Notes under the pieces: model-generated | Database searches by the model: none | What the model was told of the DNA's origin: nothing | What the model saw: only the letters and a program-made list of their open reading frames with translations | Shown here: positions 25,691 through 38,400 of the stretch, piece by piece | Numbering within the stretch: the stretch's first letter is position 1 | Layout: each line of letters starts with the position of its first letter | Position numbers and translations under genes: made by a program | DNA from: Cyclina sinensis | Lineage: Eukaryota; Mollusca; Bivalvia; Venerida; Veneridae | Assembly (NCBI GenBank): GCA_012932295.1 | Contig: JAAONU010000002.1 | Coordinates: 17,459,388 to 17,523,387 of the forward strand | Direction: 5' to 3' | Length of the DNA stretch: 64,000 bases

Positions 25691-26982
25691 CATGTTAATA
25701 CCTATACGTACATAGTTATCTGACGCAGTTTTTGGAAATATTGCGCTAATTTTGTGTTGGCAATATTTCCACTCGATTATTTTGCTGGATCAAAACTATC
25801 CAAAATCTGTGTTATGAATAATTCTTTCAACTACGTCCCTAGCATCCGTGGTCCTAACACGTGCACGTCAAACATAGGCAAATACAAGACTGATCAACAC
25901 AAAAAATCAGGATTCGATTAATCGCATTAATAAAACATTCTATTCATCTTTGGTACCGGTTGCCCATATGATCGACGCTGCTGTCCCCTACCGACTAGGT
26001 TTAGTTATTTCATGATTCTGTAAGATAGTGCAAGATTTAAAAAGCATCCAGTTCTATGCAGACGTTCTTGACCTCTTTTCCTTGCTCTGTGTACGAGTAA
26101 AGCAAACAGAAGGCTTTGGTTTTACGTCTTATCCAAATGACAATGGCAGAGTAAATGGAGGGGCGAACAGGTCGAAGTCGTGGATCCCTGCATTACATGT
26201 CTCGTGTATTACAACAACTCTACGGCTTCGCATATGACAATCTATTTATTTATTTAAAATTACGGGCTGGGTATAATATATTCCATTGCTTTGCGGTCAT
26301 CAAGTACTTACACTTCTACAGAAACAGTACTAATTACAACACGATGGTAGTGGTATTTAGGCATTATTATGTTAATAATCCTATTATTCAAAAATAAAGT
26401 TCTGTACATCAATTAAATAAACCAACTGAAGAAGATAATGTATAAGCAGAATATAATCAGGTGATAATCCTTATTATAATCATTATTAATTAATAATATG
26501 TGCTCAATTCCCTAGGTTCAATACGGCATCAATCACTCTATAACATATAAGCATTATCTAAGAGTATATACATGTACTGGAAATACAGCTTAGTTGCAGT
26601 TTCGAGGAACGTAAGGCAAATTGCGAATAGGTTACAAGTAACAATAAGTACTGTCCACTGTAAGAATGACAATGCCCGCGAAGTGGTGCTTTAACTTTGA
26701 GCTGATGACCAGTCATTCAAGGGTTAAGGTCAAATACATATAGGTCAATGTGAAAGTCTTGTCCAAAGGGGTATTGTGTCTCAGTATGAAGTAAATCGAC
26801 TTGCTAATAAGAAGTTATGGCCAATTTTAAAATTTTTAGACAACTGGATCTTCAAGGTAAAGGTCATTTAGAGGTCAAATTCAGATAAATATAGGTCAGT
26901 GAGAAGGTCTTGTCCAAAGGGGTGTTGTGTCCAAGTATGAAGTAAATCCACTTACTAACTAGATGGGTGTTCGGTGGAACAC

Positions 26983-28418
26983 TTGTGTCGCCCTTGGGTA
27001 CTCTGTTAGAATAACTAAAAAGGTAAACAAGAGCCTGCTGGAAAAGACAGCATGCTAGTCAAAGTACAACAATACCTGTCCCCAGACAGCATGCTCCACT
27101 TTTCTCAGTGCTGGATAATTAATTATAAGCCAAGTTAAACAAGAGGCCCAAGTGAAAAAAAATTGACTGGGGAAGGGCAAGTACCTAGTCATACAAGATG
27201 AAAAAAAAATGGGTCAAGTAGTTATGTATTTAAAAAAAACAATTTGGGTCCCCGATAGTGGGGTGTGTGTGTGTGGGGGGGGGGGGGGTGATTGAAAGTG
27301 AAGTACCTATGTATTAAAAAAAAATTGGGTCGGGTGGGCGGGTTGAGGGTGGATGGGGAGTCAAGTACCTATGTATTAAAATTTAAAAAAGAAAAAAAGG
27401 CCCAGGGGGGAGGCGTAAAAAAAATGGGGGGGTGACTGGTTCGGGGGGTTTGAGGGTGGATGGGGAGTCAAGTACCTATTATGTATTTAAAAAAAATGGG
27501 CCGGGGGGGTTGAGGTAAGATGGGGAGTAAAGTACCTATGTTTTAAAAAAAAATTGGGCCCGGGGGGGGGGGGGTTGGTGACTGGTTGGGGGGGGGGGTC
27601 CCCATGCAGAGGGGATGGTGGGGGGGGAGTACTTACCCATCTCATTTCAGTTAATATTTTATTTCTAGGCTTAAGAAGTTTTTTTCATATATATAAGTAT
27701 AAGCACAATCAAGTGACCCCTGGGGGTGGGGCTAACTGTGACCCAAGGGACATGGGTACCAACAATCTTTGCAGGGGTCTTGCTGGTGATCAAGTATTCA
27801 AAGTTTGAATGGAATATCCTTGACATTTTTTGAGACATGGACATAAAGAAAAAGGTTAACAAAGAAATTTAAACTTGAAAAAGGGGCATAACATTGCAAA
27901 AATAAATTTGAGGGTTATCTGCCCTTGAAAAATGGTGTTGTCTTAAGTGATACAATTGTAAGCATTACAACTGGTAAGTTTGATGAAGAAACATTACGAA
28001 ATGGCATAGTTATAGCCAATGATAAGTTTTCATGACAAAATCCAAGTACAAAAAGGGGCATAACTCTGTCAATTGTGACCTTGACCTACACATTTTGGTA
28101 TCATCACGACCCTGTTGTCGTAAACAATATAATTTAAAAGTTTGATGTTGAAATGTTAAGAAATGGCAAAGTTATTCCCAACGTTAAGTTTTCATGACAA
28201 AATCCATGTATAAAAAGGGGCATAACTCTGTCAAATGTGACCCTGACCTAGAAATTTTGGCATCAACTCGACCCTGTTGTCATAAGCAATACAATTTGAA
28301 AGTTTGATAAGATAATGTTTAGAAATGGCAAAGTTATAGCCAACGTTAAGTTTTTCGTGTCGGACCAACGGACAAAGCGATCCCTATGTATCGCCTTTTC
28401 TTCGAAAGGGCGACACAA
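26983..28418. mobile_element. Non-autonomous element with 13-bp terminal inverted repeats
   Basis: TTGTGTCGCCCTT at 26983-26995 is exactly inverted at 28406-28418. The element sits inside a tandem array. It contains a G-rich repeat (27236-27620) and repeats with GGGGCATAACTCTGTCAA. No transposase frame is visible. The true ends may lie a few bases outside the inverted repeats. Confidence 0.6.
27236..27620. repeat. G-rich tandem repeat
   Basis: Four or five units of about 80-110 bp with AAGTACCTATGTATTAAAAA and GGTTGAGGGTGGATGGGGAG, separated by long A and G runs. Gly-rich open frames here are artefacts. Confidence 0.75.
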
Positions 28419-28959
28419 TAAAGAAGTTATGTTAAATGTTAAAGTTTTTGGACAATTTGGTCTTCAAGTGAAGGTCATTAAGGGGTCAAGGTCAAATAGA
28501 TATAGGTCAGTGGGAAGGCCTTGCCCAAAGGGATGTTGTGTCCAAGTATGAAGTAAATCCACTTACTAATAAGGAAGTTATGGCCAATGTTAAAGTTTTC
28601 AGATGGACGGGCTGACTGCCTGACGGACGGACTGTTAAAGAACTATATATAAAAATAAATTTAAAGTTAAAATTACAAATCTGAGTACAATTCCATCCTT
28701 GTCACTGACCTGAAGAAAATCTGCTATAACAAAGAGTTTTTCCCCCCCCCACAAAAAAGCTAGAAGTTATTGCACTGACCAGTGAGACAAAAGGCTTAAA
28801 TAATGTACCTTTTGCCTTTATGACTGAACTGCAACCATAGAGCTTAATTTTTCATGCAGGCTTTCATACAGTTATACTCAGATTAAAAGTTCTTATACAA
28901 AGGTAAGAGAAACTTATATAAATACTAAAGTTGTTACATAACCAGTTGTTTGTACTTAC

Positions 28960-29013
28960 CCGTTTTGTAACCACTGAATGAAGGTAATTGTCTCATAACG
29001 GTTTCACTGAGCT
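28960..29013 (-). other. Candidate 5' exon of CRYZ (uORF-bearing)
   Basis: On -, TTTCCACAG ends at 29014 and a strong donor GG/GTAAGT follows 28960. If joined to the acceptor at 24416, the ATG in this 54-bp exon would open a frame of about 22 codons that stops at the TAA just upstream of the CRYZ ATG. It could equally belong to another transcript or be chance. Confidence 0.25.
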
Positions 29014-29261
29014 CTGTGGAAACATCTGGACATAAAATAGACATGTTCAAGGCCATGATAACATATATAATTTACCAAATTCTTGGGGAATATCTTACAT
29101 GTTTTGTTTTTTTTTTGATTGGGGGATCGGGGAGGGGTGCTACTCAATACAATTTCTTAGTTCCACTTAGTTTTAAGGTCAAATTTACTGCTCAATTTCA
29201 AATATAAAAAAATGACTAATGTTCCAGTTTTTAATGGGATGACTTGACTGTAATAGTAAGA

Positions 29262-29345
29262 AAACCAGATCAGTGAGCAAGTGGAAGTGCACTTGACCAG
29301 TATACAAGGGGTCATGCGTTCAATCCCACACACATCCACTGACAC
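29262..29345 (+). repeat. tRNA-like SINE head
   Basis: An A-box-like GTGAGCAAGTGG and B-box-like GCGTTCAATCCC about 50 bp apart suggest a tRNA-derived SINE. It is not a functional tRNA, because no cloverleaf can be closed. Confidence 0.35.
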
Positions 29346-31451
29346 TACTTTCAGATAAGACATTAAACTGAAGTTTCATGTATCAGTGCCATACAGAGAG
29401 CAAGTTAAAGTTCAATGATTATGCTTATAAATTATCTGTAACAATCCAAAACCATCTAATATTGATAAACCCTCCAGGCGGCTTCAGTACTATAGAAAAC
29501 TGGTAACGACAAATAAATCATAACAAATAGAACTTTAGAAGCAGCAAGAAATGGTGAGATAACTTACTATTATCTAACTGCTCAGATAAATACATGCCAC
29601 TGTAAAATTATAGGATCATATTGCCAAAGGAGGAAAAATAAAAACCAAAACAAATTAAAAAAACAACAAACAGGTATTAAAAATTTTCTTGTTTTTTTTC
29701 TTCTGCAACAACAGTACATCTAATTATTAATGAAAACAAAGTATTTTTACAATTCAAAATAAAATAAAATACATACAAGGAGAAAAAAATATCCAAATTT
29801 ATCTGGTAGCCTTTAATTTTATATTAGATGTTTCATGGAATTTTTATTTTTTTTGTTACAATAACTGTATATTCTTTTTTGTCTTTTTTATTGTTAAACT
29901 ATGGTATAACTCATACTGATTAAAATAAATTACATTAATTTAGATGAAACTTGCATTTTCTCCTTGTACAGTTTCCAGCGTGATATAAATAATTTATTCA
30001 ATCTACAGACCTATACACAGGAGTGTGTAAAATTCTTTAACTTCTTTCAGTCAATGGCCATAAAGTCAGTATACTTACAGGTCAGTCATGAACATTGTCA
30101 TGAACATTTAGCAACAGAAGATGAAAGACTCTTTCACAAAATACTGTAAATACATATAGGTGTAGATTTAAAAGCATGGTCAACATTACATCACTTTATA
30201 TTTGTTTTACACGATGGATCCTTGACCTCTCACATTTGCATGATTTAACAAAGAAGTACAGTTATATTTTCCCCACAAGTATATAGCAAAGGAGCACATG
30301 GTGATGTCTGTGGGTAAATCCTATTGTTATAAGATTTTAAGAGTCATTCTGTGGATCCATGAATTCTGTCAAAAGACAATGATTTAATCAAACCCTCAAA
30401 ACGATCAGGTCCAATGTACAGGTACTATCAGTATCTGTTTATTTTATAACTCACATCATTTATATACATAACAATATGAATAAACTTATAAATATTTAAT
30501 TTTCTTATAAAACAAGGCCAACAGTACAGCGAAAAAAAAAAAAAGCATTTACAAATATAAAGTGCAAGTACGCAGATAAGTAGTAAAATCTATGGGAGTG
30601 AAGATAAAATAAACACCTAATACAAAGAAATAATAAGTTGTCTCAGTAAAGATTATTTGTAATTATTCAAATCAGGAAACTATTTCTTTAACTTTAAGAA
30701 AAGAACAAAATTTTCTGTATTTTGCTGAATGTTTAGTTTCGAAATTCATGATCTGAAAAAAACCAAAAAAAAAAACCCAGATAATATTTAGGAAAACGAT
30801 ATGGACCCTTAACATATGTTGAATGAAAATCACATCCTTAAAATTTTAAGTATATACATGTACAATATAGTAAGACAAAATTACCGGTAGTTAGAAGCTG
30901 AAAGGTTAAAGGGTTAACAGGGCATGTCTAGGCATATTTTGCTCTTCATTTTAGCTGTATATTGTTTGGTTCAGTGTTCACGTTCCTAATCTGTCTTTGA
31001 AAAGTCACTGTTCTGATTTAATGTTAAGAGTAAATGTCTAAACAACATTTCCAGTTCACATTTCTTGTGACAGTTTATCCACCTTTAGACTGCTATTGTC
31101 CTTCAATTTCAAATTAAAAATAAAAATATGTCTTTTTACAGGCCTTCTAGAATACTGATTGACTGAACCAGGCAAACAACCGACACAGCATAAATACTTT
31201 GTACATAATATTATATAAATATATTTATCATGTCAGGGGAGGTAATTTAAAGCTATTTCAAGAACTGTCATCTCTACTTCAAGATTTACCTCCCATTTTT
31301 CCTTGCAAGGGGTTTTTCCCCCCACATTTTTTACTATAACAAATCTACCACTTCATTACTATGATATGAAGGGGCACTGAAAGAACTCCTTTCAATAAAA
31401 GATTCATCACTATTTTTGTATAACAAGATGATTTTACACAAATATCCCTAA

Positions 31452-34400
31452 TCACTTGTCACCATCTTCAGGCTTATGGTTTTCTGGTAGTTTAAGTCCA
31501 ACAAGATTTGCAGCAGACTCGACAGATCTTTCTCCAGCACCTTTATAGGCAGCATGAAGTTCCTGAAAATAACAAAATATGACTCTAAACAAACTGAATT
31601 AAATATGATTCTGATATTTACAATGGACATCACTAGTTTGAATCACTAGTTTGAATCCAGTCACAGAGATATTCTGCTGACTTTAAGTGCAAGTACTGCT
31701 TTAAATCCAGGAAGCATTCATTAGGCAGGGTTATCTGAAATAAGTTGTAGGAACTTGTTTCTCAATCAATTTGAAATGAATACACATTTAAACTAACTAA
31801 ACACAAATTTGTTGACCTTCTGTACAGTAATGTGATTTTTAATCTACAATGTATTAATCTTCTTGCATACCACTTATGTGGACTTTGGCATACCTTTTAT
31901 CATATTAAAAGGTCAATAACAGCATTTTGAAATCAGCAAGAACACAGAAGTTAAATTTTGAAAACATTTACTATAGTCAATATTCTCATTAACTTTTCAG
32001 TTACCTCATGTTGCTTAACACTTTTTAAGAAGCATAAGTAGGTTCTGGCAAGGTATTCCATCTCTACTTTGTTGCGGCAGAGTTTTTCTGTAGTTACACT
32101 GTGATCTCTGAATTGCTTCCTGACATGCTGGTAGGCTAAGCTGTCTGCTAACTTCTCCTAATAAAAAGACATAGCAGAACTTTTTTTAAAAAAACCTTAA
32201 TAAGGTCCTCAAGGATTATGTATACATCCAGGAACTTTCTTGACATACCTTCTCAGAAAGTACAATAAGAAAAAAATTAAACAAACATTATTTAGGTTGT
32301 TATTCCATTTCAGAGCACCTGAAATCATCCCAAACTGATTACTGGTTTCTAATATTGAAAGTACTAAAATGAAAAAAACGATTTCACAAAGCAGTTTTCT
32401 AAATAATGCCATCTGGGAGTTGTTCTTCTCTGATTTAAAAAAAGCCAAATTTATCCAGCACCTGAACCTACCAAAGGCAGCCATATAACTAAGACTTGTT
32501 GCTGTTGTGGCTTCTTTTATGTCAGTTCAAATTTACATGTGTACTGGTTTTAGTAATGCAAACATGTTATTGTTGGAATCAAACCAATAATCCCTGCGAC
32601 AGCAGTCCTTACTAAGCTAGCTGGCCACCTGCTGTGGTTCTACCCAATGCCATTACTACACATCTCCCCATTAAATCTCCAGGCCAAATCAATGGCCACC
32701 TACATTACACTCAGAGCACTTGCCCAAGGGCAATTTCAGTGAAAGAGTTTTCAAAAGGTTAACACTGCCCTGTTTGTCATAACAAAAAATCTACACCTAA
32801 CAAGGAAACTGCTTACTTTACCTTCTTGATTTGTCAGACAGTCAGTGTTTCTCAATGGGCTAAGCAATCAATAATGACCAGTGAAAGTGAGGTTAATCAA
32901 GAGTATAATTAAGAAACAGCACCACTTTTACATGACAAAATGTCAACATGGGACTCAATCCATTGCTTTACAAACTGAGCTAACCAGGCACTTACTGTGG
33001 ACCTATCTAACATCACCAAATCACACTTTGTTTCATAGGGTTAGGTTTTAATTCTTCTTTCACTACCACAGAACATCAATTTTTTAAAACAGTAAGTACA
33101 ATTCATTATTCTATCAATAATGACTGTTTGCCTGTATTTAAAATATTTCATTTACTGACTCCTTGCACTTCCTATGAGGAAAGTCTATTAAATATTTTCT
33201 CTATCATTAGAATCAACAATCATTACTCTAGGTTAAACACCACAAATCAGTGTTGTCAGTAACCAGTCAATTTTGTGCAGGATTTGTGCAAAGCTATAAC
33301 TGTCCAATTGGTCAAAAATGGAAAGGTACATGTACTTCTGAAAATTATTTTACCAGAAAACAATAAATATGCTGAAAAATAAATTGAAACCAGGCATAAG
33401 TGTCTATTTTTGTCCTTTTAAAATAGAGAGAAAGTTTTGACAGATTGTACAGAAAATACCAAAGTGACTGGGGTTATCTCTTTTGAGACGATATACTGGA
33501 AAAGTTGACTAGTCATGCTATGAAAACATCTACATCAACATGTTACTCCCGATCAGTCAGTACTGACTATAACTGGGAGGCGCTTGTCAGGAAAACTATG
33601 TTAAAAGTGTTAAGTGCTTAGTTAAAGGATAAAAGTTTGAAGATAAAAGAGTGCAAGGTTAAAAGCATACTGGTGGTGGGTGGGTGCGAGGGGACTGAAA
33701 GGGAGCTGTCACCAGCCTATCCTTGAAGATATTTAGGCTGGCACTGGATCTGACCTGGTATGGGAGACTATTCCAATATCTTTATGTTCTAGGGAAGTAT
33801 GAGTTAAGGTGGTACTGGGTGTGGGACTCGGGAATCAGGAAGTTCAAGTTTCTAGTTGGGATGAGATGGTTGTGATCAAAGTGTACAAGATTGTGCTGGA
33901 GTTTATAGAGAATTAAAAGTGAGGAATGGAGTCTGCGGCTTTCTAGGGAGGGCCAACCAAGATTGTATAACATTTGTGAGACACTACTTTGGAAATCATA
34001 ATTATTACAGACATACAATGTATCTAGCCACAGCTCTGTATACTTTCAACTTTGTAAGGTGTTTCTGCCAAGGGTGCCAAATTACTGAGCAGTATTCTAG
34101 TTGTGGTATTACATAGGTTATGTATGCTGATGTTTTGACTTTCCTATTTTGGGTTTTGATGTTTCTCTGAATAAATCTTAAAGAGTTTATAGCCTCGGAG
34201 GTGTTGTTATTACCATAGGGGTGTTGGGGTCCAGTTGGATGACAGTCATTTCGTCGACTACTCCCGCATTATTAATGATAGTGTTTTTGGCATTTATTTT
34301 ATCAGCAGATAACTAATCTGAAATTGAGCACATATAATTAGACAAATTATCTCTAATTATAGTTGTTAAATGCTGGATAATATGCCTTTGAAATATCCAA

Positions 34401-35362
34401 ATATCAAAAAGAAAATGATCAAACCAGTAATAAAAACAAGTATGTTTGCGTGATTTTGTTACAAATATACTTGTTTATGTTTAACAGTTACACATTTGTG
34501 AGTAATTAGGTGTGAATGACCCTACAAATATATTTCACACTTTACGCCAATTGAATATTCAGGGTGGCGAAATGACTTCTCATTTACTATATGTAATCAG
34601 TTCGACGAAACACTTGGTCGACGAAATGACTGTAAAGCATCCAATTCAACTAAAGACTGTTTCAACTGTTTCTTGTGTTTGTACGGCGACTGTGATCGAC
34701 ATCAACTTGTTTGTTTTTTATTTTGTGTAGCATGACCAGGCTGGCATGGTTTCCCCTTTGTTTTAATGTTGACCATTTTAGTTCCTTAATCATGTTTGTT
34801 GCACTGCTTGGATAGTGGTAATCATTATGAATGTACCTTGCAGCTGACCTCTGGACCATTTCTATTCTGTGAGTGACCAATTTAGGTCTTAAAAGATATT
34901 TACTCCTATGTACTCGGCAGTTTCTGCTGATTTTAGTATTTTATAATGGAGGGTAGGGTTCTTTTTCAGGGTGATTTTAAGCACCTCACATTTGTCCGGG
35001 TAGAACTCCACAGACCAGTCCCATTCCCAAATTTAAATGAAATTATATCTCATGATTAAATTCTTTCCAGAAATCGGCAAAAGTGGCATCTTTAGAAGCT
35101 AAAAAAGTGAGACTGCTACAATGAAGTACTATAGCATCTGATGTAGTTTTGTGTAACAAACGCATTGGAATTTCTATCGCGGAAATATATTTCTTTTCAT
35201 TTACAACCTCATTCTTGATGTAAGATTTTAAAGTCTTTGCATTATTAAGAAGGAAAATAACTAATTCTTTCTGTGATGTATTCCAGGTACCTTTGGATAC
35301 ACCGTTTGCAGCTGACGAAGCAAAGATCTATACAAGGTCAAAATTTCCCTGGAGGCAGCCAT
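31452..35362 (-). CDS. FMC1: FMC1, mitochondrial ATP synthase assembly factor
   Basis: Three exons on -: 35362-35291, 32157-32005 and 31562-31452 (TGA), all phase 0, encoding 111 aa (human FMC1 is 113). Residues 10-12 are the LYR of LTLYRSLLRQLQ, the LYR-family signature. HVRKQFRDHSVTTEKLCRNK and YLCFLKSVKQHEELH follow, and GERSVESAANLVGLKLPENH closes the protein much as GERSVEESAGLVGLKLP does in human FMC1. The protein acts in the mitochondrial matrix, where the yeast homologue works with Atp12 to build the F1 part of ATP synthase. Intron 1 (32158-35290) is filled with retrotransposon fragments. The start codon faces IGBP1 across 95 bp, suggesting a shared promoter. Confidence 0.93.
32565..33000 (-). 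repeat. Two tRNA-like SINE fragments in FMC1 intron 1
   Basis: On -, about 32640-32572 carries CTTAGTAAGGACTGC and a B-box-like GGTTTGATTCC. About 32997-32945 carries GGTTAGCTCAGTTTG and GGATTGAGTCCC. Both look like tRNA-derived heads of decayed SINEs. Confidence 0.45.
33535..34230 (-). pseudogene. Non-LTR retrotransposon RT fragment in FMC1 intron 1
   Basis: The - frames give SLRFIQRNIKTQNRK, YCSVIWHPWQKHL, SSVSQMLYNLGWPSLESRRL and NLNFLIPESHTQYHLNSYFP. It is homologous to the 25.1-25.7 kb copy but clearly diverged. Its 3' tail (CAGTACTGACTATAACTGGG, then GCTTGTCAGGAAAA) also matches that copy's tail near 24980. Confidence 0.8.
34232..34650. mobile_element. MITE-like element with TIRs, nested among RT fragments
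   Basis: CAGTCATTTCGTCGAC at 34243-34258 is perfectly inverted at 34617-34632, and the match extends imperfectly outward (GGATG). The interior is AT-rich and has no coding capacity. RT-derived sequence lies on both sides. Confidence 0.65.
34660..35020 (-). pseudogene. Internally deleted non-LTR RT fragment
   Basis: On -, WSVEFYPDKCEVLKIT (a common RT palm-distal motif), then EYIGVNIF and DLNWS. These run straight into HRIEMVQRSAARYIHNDYHY, so the stretch normally between them is missing. A third relative of the copies at 25 and 33.7 kb. Confidence 0.75.
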
Positions 35363-35457
35363 GACAGTCACTATTAAGCAGGAGCTTAATTTTCATACAG
35401 AAAATCAAGAGCGCCTTTTGACGACGACCACAACAACAACAACAGAGAACTGCAAAA
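35363..35457. promoter_or_regulatory. Bidirectional promoter region FMC1/IGBP1
   Basis: Only 95 bp separate the divergent start codons, so transcription start sites and core promoter elements for both genes must lie in or next to it, unless 5' UTR exons are unseen. No TATA box is evident, which suits housekeeping genes. Confidence 0.6.
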
Positions 35458-38400
35458 ATGGCAGAGAAAGGTGTTTCTGACCAAAATTTACCCGAAACAT
35501 TTAAAGAAGTCTGGAAATATTTTGATATTTTAGAGAAAACAGAGGAATCAACAAGTTCTGATAAAGTACAGGTGAGGAAAGTTCCTTACTTTATATCAAA
35601 TTGGCTTGTCACTGTAACACTAACAGTGTAACTTAAGCTGTTAAAAAGTTAATGTAAGTATGATCACTGATGATGGAATACCAAACTGACAATTTGCTTT
35701 GAGACACGTGACCTGTATCAAAGTTAAAGGTAGATTGGATTAAATTTGTGATATTATTTGTTGAAGTGGCTTGGTGCTGTGTATATAATTAGTTTAAACT
35801 CATTTATTGTACACCAATTGTGATACAAGTTCTTTCAACTTAGATTCATCTAGCCTAATTTATTAGGCTTAAAGTGTTGAACCCATATATTGATCTGATA
35901 TTTTTTAGTTGTTCAACCTTTAAGCCTAATTTTAAACTGTATATAACCCAGCAGATATCGTTCGGCACGGTTTATAATTATATACATGTCAATGTACATG
36001 TATATAATTATAAAACGGCGTGTGATGGCCATCACACTGCAGAACTTCGGGAGTTCAAAATTCTTACATCCAAGATGTCATTTGAAGTGTTAGAAATGAT
36101 GTTCTTGTGCCATCTGGGTACATTATCTGAGGTTTCAGTGACAAGGCCCCATGGACGATTCTCAAGGACTATTTGTACAACAACAACGAAAATTTAAAAA
36201 AAAAATTCCTACCTACCCTACCTATTCCTGGAGAGCATGTTACCCTAATTACACAATTCTTTTTTTAGGCCTAGACTAACAGCTTACACCTAACTGTAAA
36301 AACATAATTTGAAATATGAAAATTGATGAATTACTGAAATAAATAAAAGATATTAAACAATACATAATATGTAACATACAGTGCAACAATATTATAGCTG
36401 TATGAAGAGAGATAAATATCATACTCACTCTATGGTGTGACCCTGGCCCTCCCTTATGACATCAGTAGGTATTCTTATTGTGATACCCTTGTAAATTCTG
36501 TAGCAGAGGTATAATACGGCACTTGTACTCCCTTGCTTATCAGCTAGCTTTTATGGCGATGTTACATTTGGCGCCCAACGTAAATAACTCACGAGTTTCA
36601 GTGAGATGGCACCCTTAGAGAGTCCCACAGACATTCAGTACTCCAAGAATTCGAGGACGAATTCTTAGAAGGAGAGGGTGAATGTAGCAGAGGTACAATA
36701 CAGCACTTGTACTTCCTTGCCTATCAGCTAGCTTTTATGGCGACGTGGTAGAGTGTCTGGTTAGTAATCGAAGGTACCTGAGTTCAAACCCAGCTCGGGG
36801 AAGCTGGATTTTTCTGGGTTACAATTCTACATGGAATTTTAATGCTTTTACAATGTCACTTTTTTATGGATGTTATAATATTCACTTTGAGAACCAAAGA
36901 TCTTTATAACTACATTTTGTAAACTAAGAAGTGGTTGTGTCTACATTGTAAATATACAATGCTCATTTAGCATATTTAAAGAACAATATTCCACGCCTTT
37001 ATTAATCCATTTAACAGTATCAAGAACATACATGTATTTGTACATGAGAAAATGCACTAGCTTTGATATCTTTTAAACAGTTAATCTACCGTTTGATGTT
37101 TCTACATATAGTGAATGCTTAGCAGTCACGCTGTCTTTAAGATTCATTTAATCATCATCTTTTGCCAGGGCTATGTATACCATGCATGTGAAATGTGTAA
37201 GAAGGCAATCTTAATGGTGAATCAACTGGAACTGTTCAGCAAGAATGAGGATATTGAAGAGGTTGCTTCAGGTGAAATAAAGTAAGTTGTTGTTACTGTT
37301 ATTACAGAGATTATAGAAGTAAAAGTTTAATATTAAAACAAATTAAGAGGGAATAGTATATATGGAGAAACTTGAGTTATGTTTCTCTTGAATCCTGTGG
37401 TCATGGATTCAGTGTCCTTCAGATAACTTTCTTGCTTATTTGTCTTTAATTGAGATACAATTATATTACTGCTTGTGATTTGTGTATGTGAAGCAGTCTA
37501 GGATGTCAGAAGAACTAGAATTCTTTCCTGATTTCGTTCATTTGCTAAACTAAATAGATGTGCAACCAGCACCTTTTTAGCAAATAAAGTAACTTGCTGT
37601 TTAGTTAGTATCCATAGAAAGTTATATATTCAAAAATATATTTTGACTTTCATAGGCCATAAAATAACTTGCTTATACTGAAAGAGGTTAAAATCATTTT
37701 ATATTAGTTCGTGTGACCATTTTGTTCAATAATTCATATATTTGTATTCTTTTTAATTTTAGATATTTATTGTTACCAGCCTTAATGGGGTACTTCCTGA
37801 TGAAGAACACAGTAAGAGACAGATTACATGTAGTAACTGAGAGTAAGGTAAGTCTTTAAGTCTGCGGAATAAGCCAAGGCACAGCTGATATCTAAGGTTG
37901 ATTTATTTATCATGATACTATCATGAAGGTATATGTAATTCCTTTTCTTCCATGGCATTACTGATGTATCAAACATTGTTTTATTGTTTCAGAGAGATTA
38001 TTACCTCACAATGTTGAAGAGATGTGTGAATATTTGTATAGATGAACTAGACCTCTTCTACTTCAGAACATTAATGAAAACACTTTCTGTTTTCAGGAGT
38101 TTTATACCGACTTTCTTAAAATGTGTCACAGTTATAATGTGACAACTTATGAAGTGCCAGCATCAAAAGAAACTGATAAAGAGAATTCATCCAAAGCCAA
38201 ACCTGCACCTCCCCCACAGAGACCAAGGTACATAACAAAAAAATTGTCTTAGGAATGTACTTAAGTTTTATATGGCTTTGTTTTCAGTTTTTAGCTTGTC
38301 TGTTTTCGAAGAAAAAGGTCAAGCAGTTATGGTCACTGTGTCAGCTTCTGCATGTGCAAAAACTTTAATGTAGCTGATTATTCATAAACCATAAAGAGTT

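Larger units (their letters stand above)
26690..28620. repeat. ~150-bp GGTCA tandem array interrupted by an insertion
   Basis: Both flanks (26690-26960 and 28430-28610) carry units with TATAGGTCAGTG, AGGTCTTGTCCAAAGGGGTG, TTGTGTCCAAGTATGAAG and TAAATCCACTTACTAA. The array is broken at ACTAA between the two parts by an element of about 1.4 kb. Confidence 0.75.
24417..31451. other. Repeat-rich region between CRYZ and FMC1
   Basis: No full gene could be supported. It contains a reverse-transcriptase fragment, GGTCA-type tandem repeats broken by an inserted element, a G-rich array, a possible CRYZ 5' exon and tRNA-like sequence, each annotated separately. 29400-31450 is AT-rich with nothing further recognisable; it may include a long FMC1 3' UTR. 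Confidence 0.55.

Noticed and set aside
32209..32484. A - strand frame beginning MAAFGRF, at first taken for FMC1 exon 1
   Set aside because: It does not resemble the FMC1 N-terminus; the LYR-bearing exon at 35291-35362 joins exon 2 in phase.
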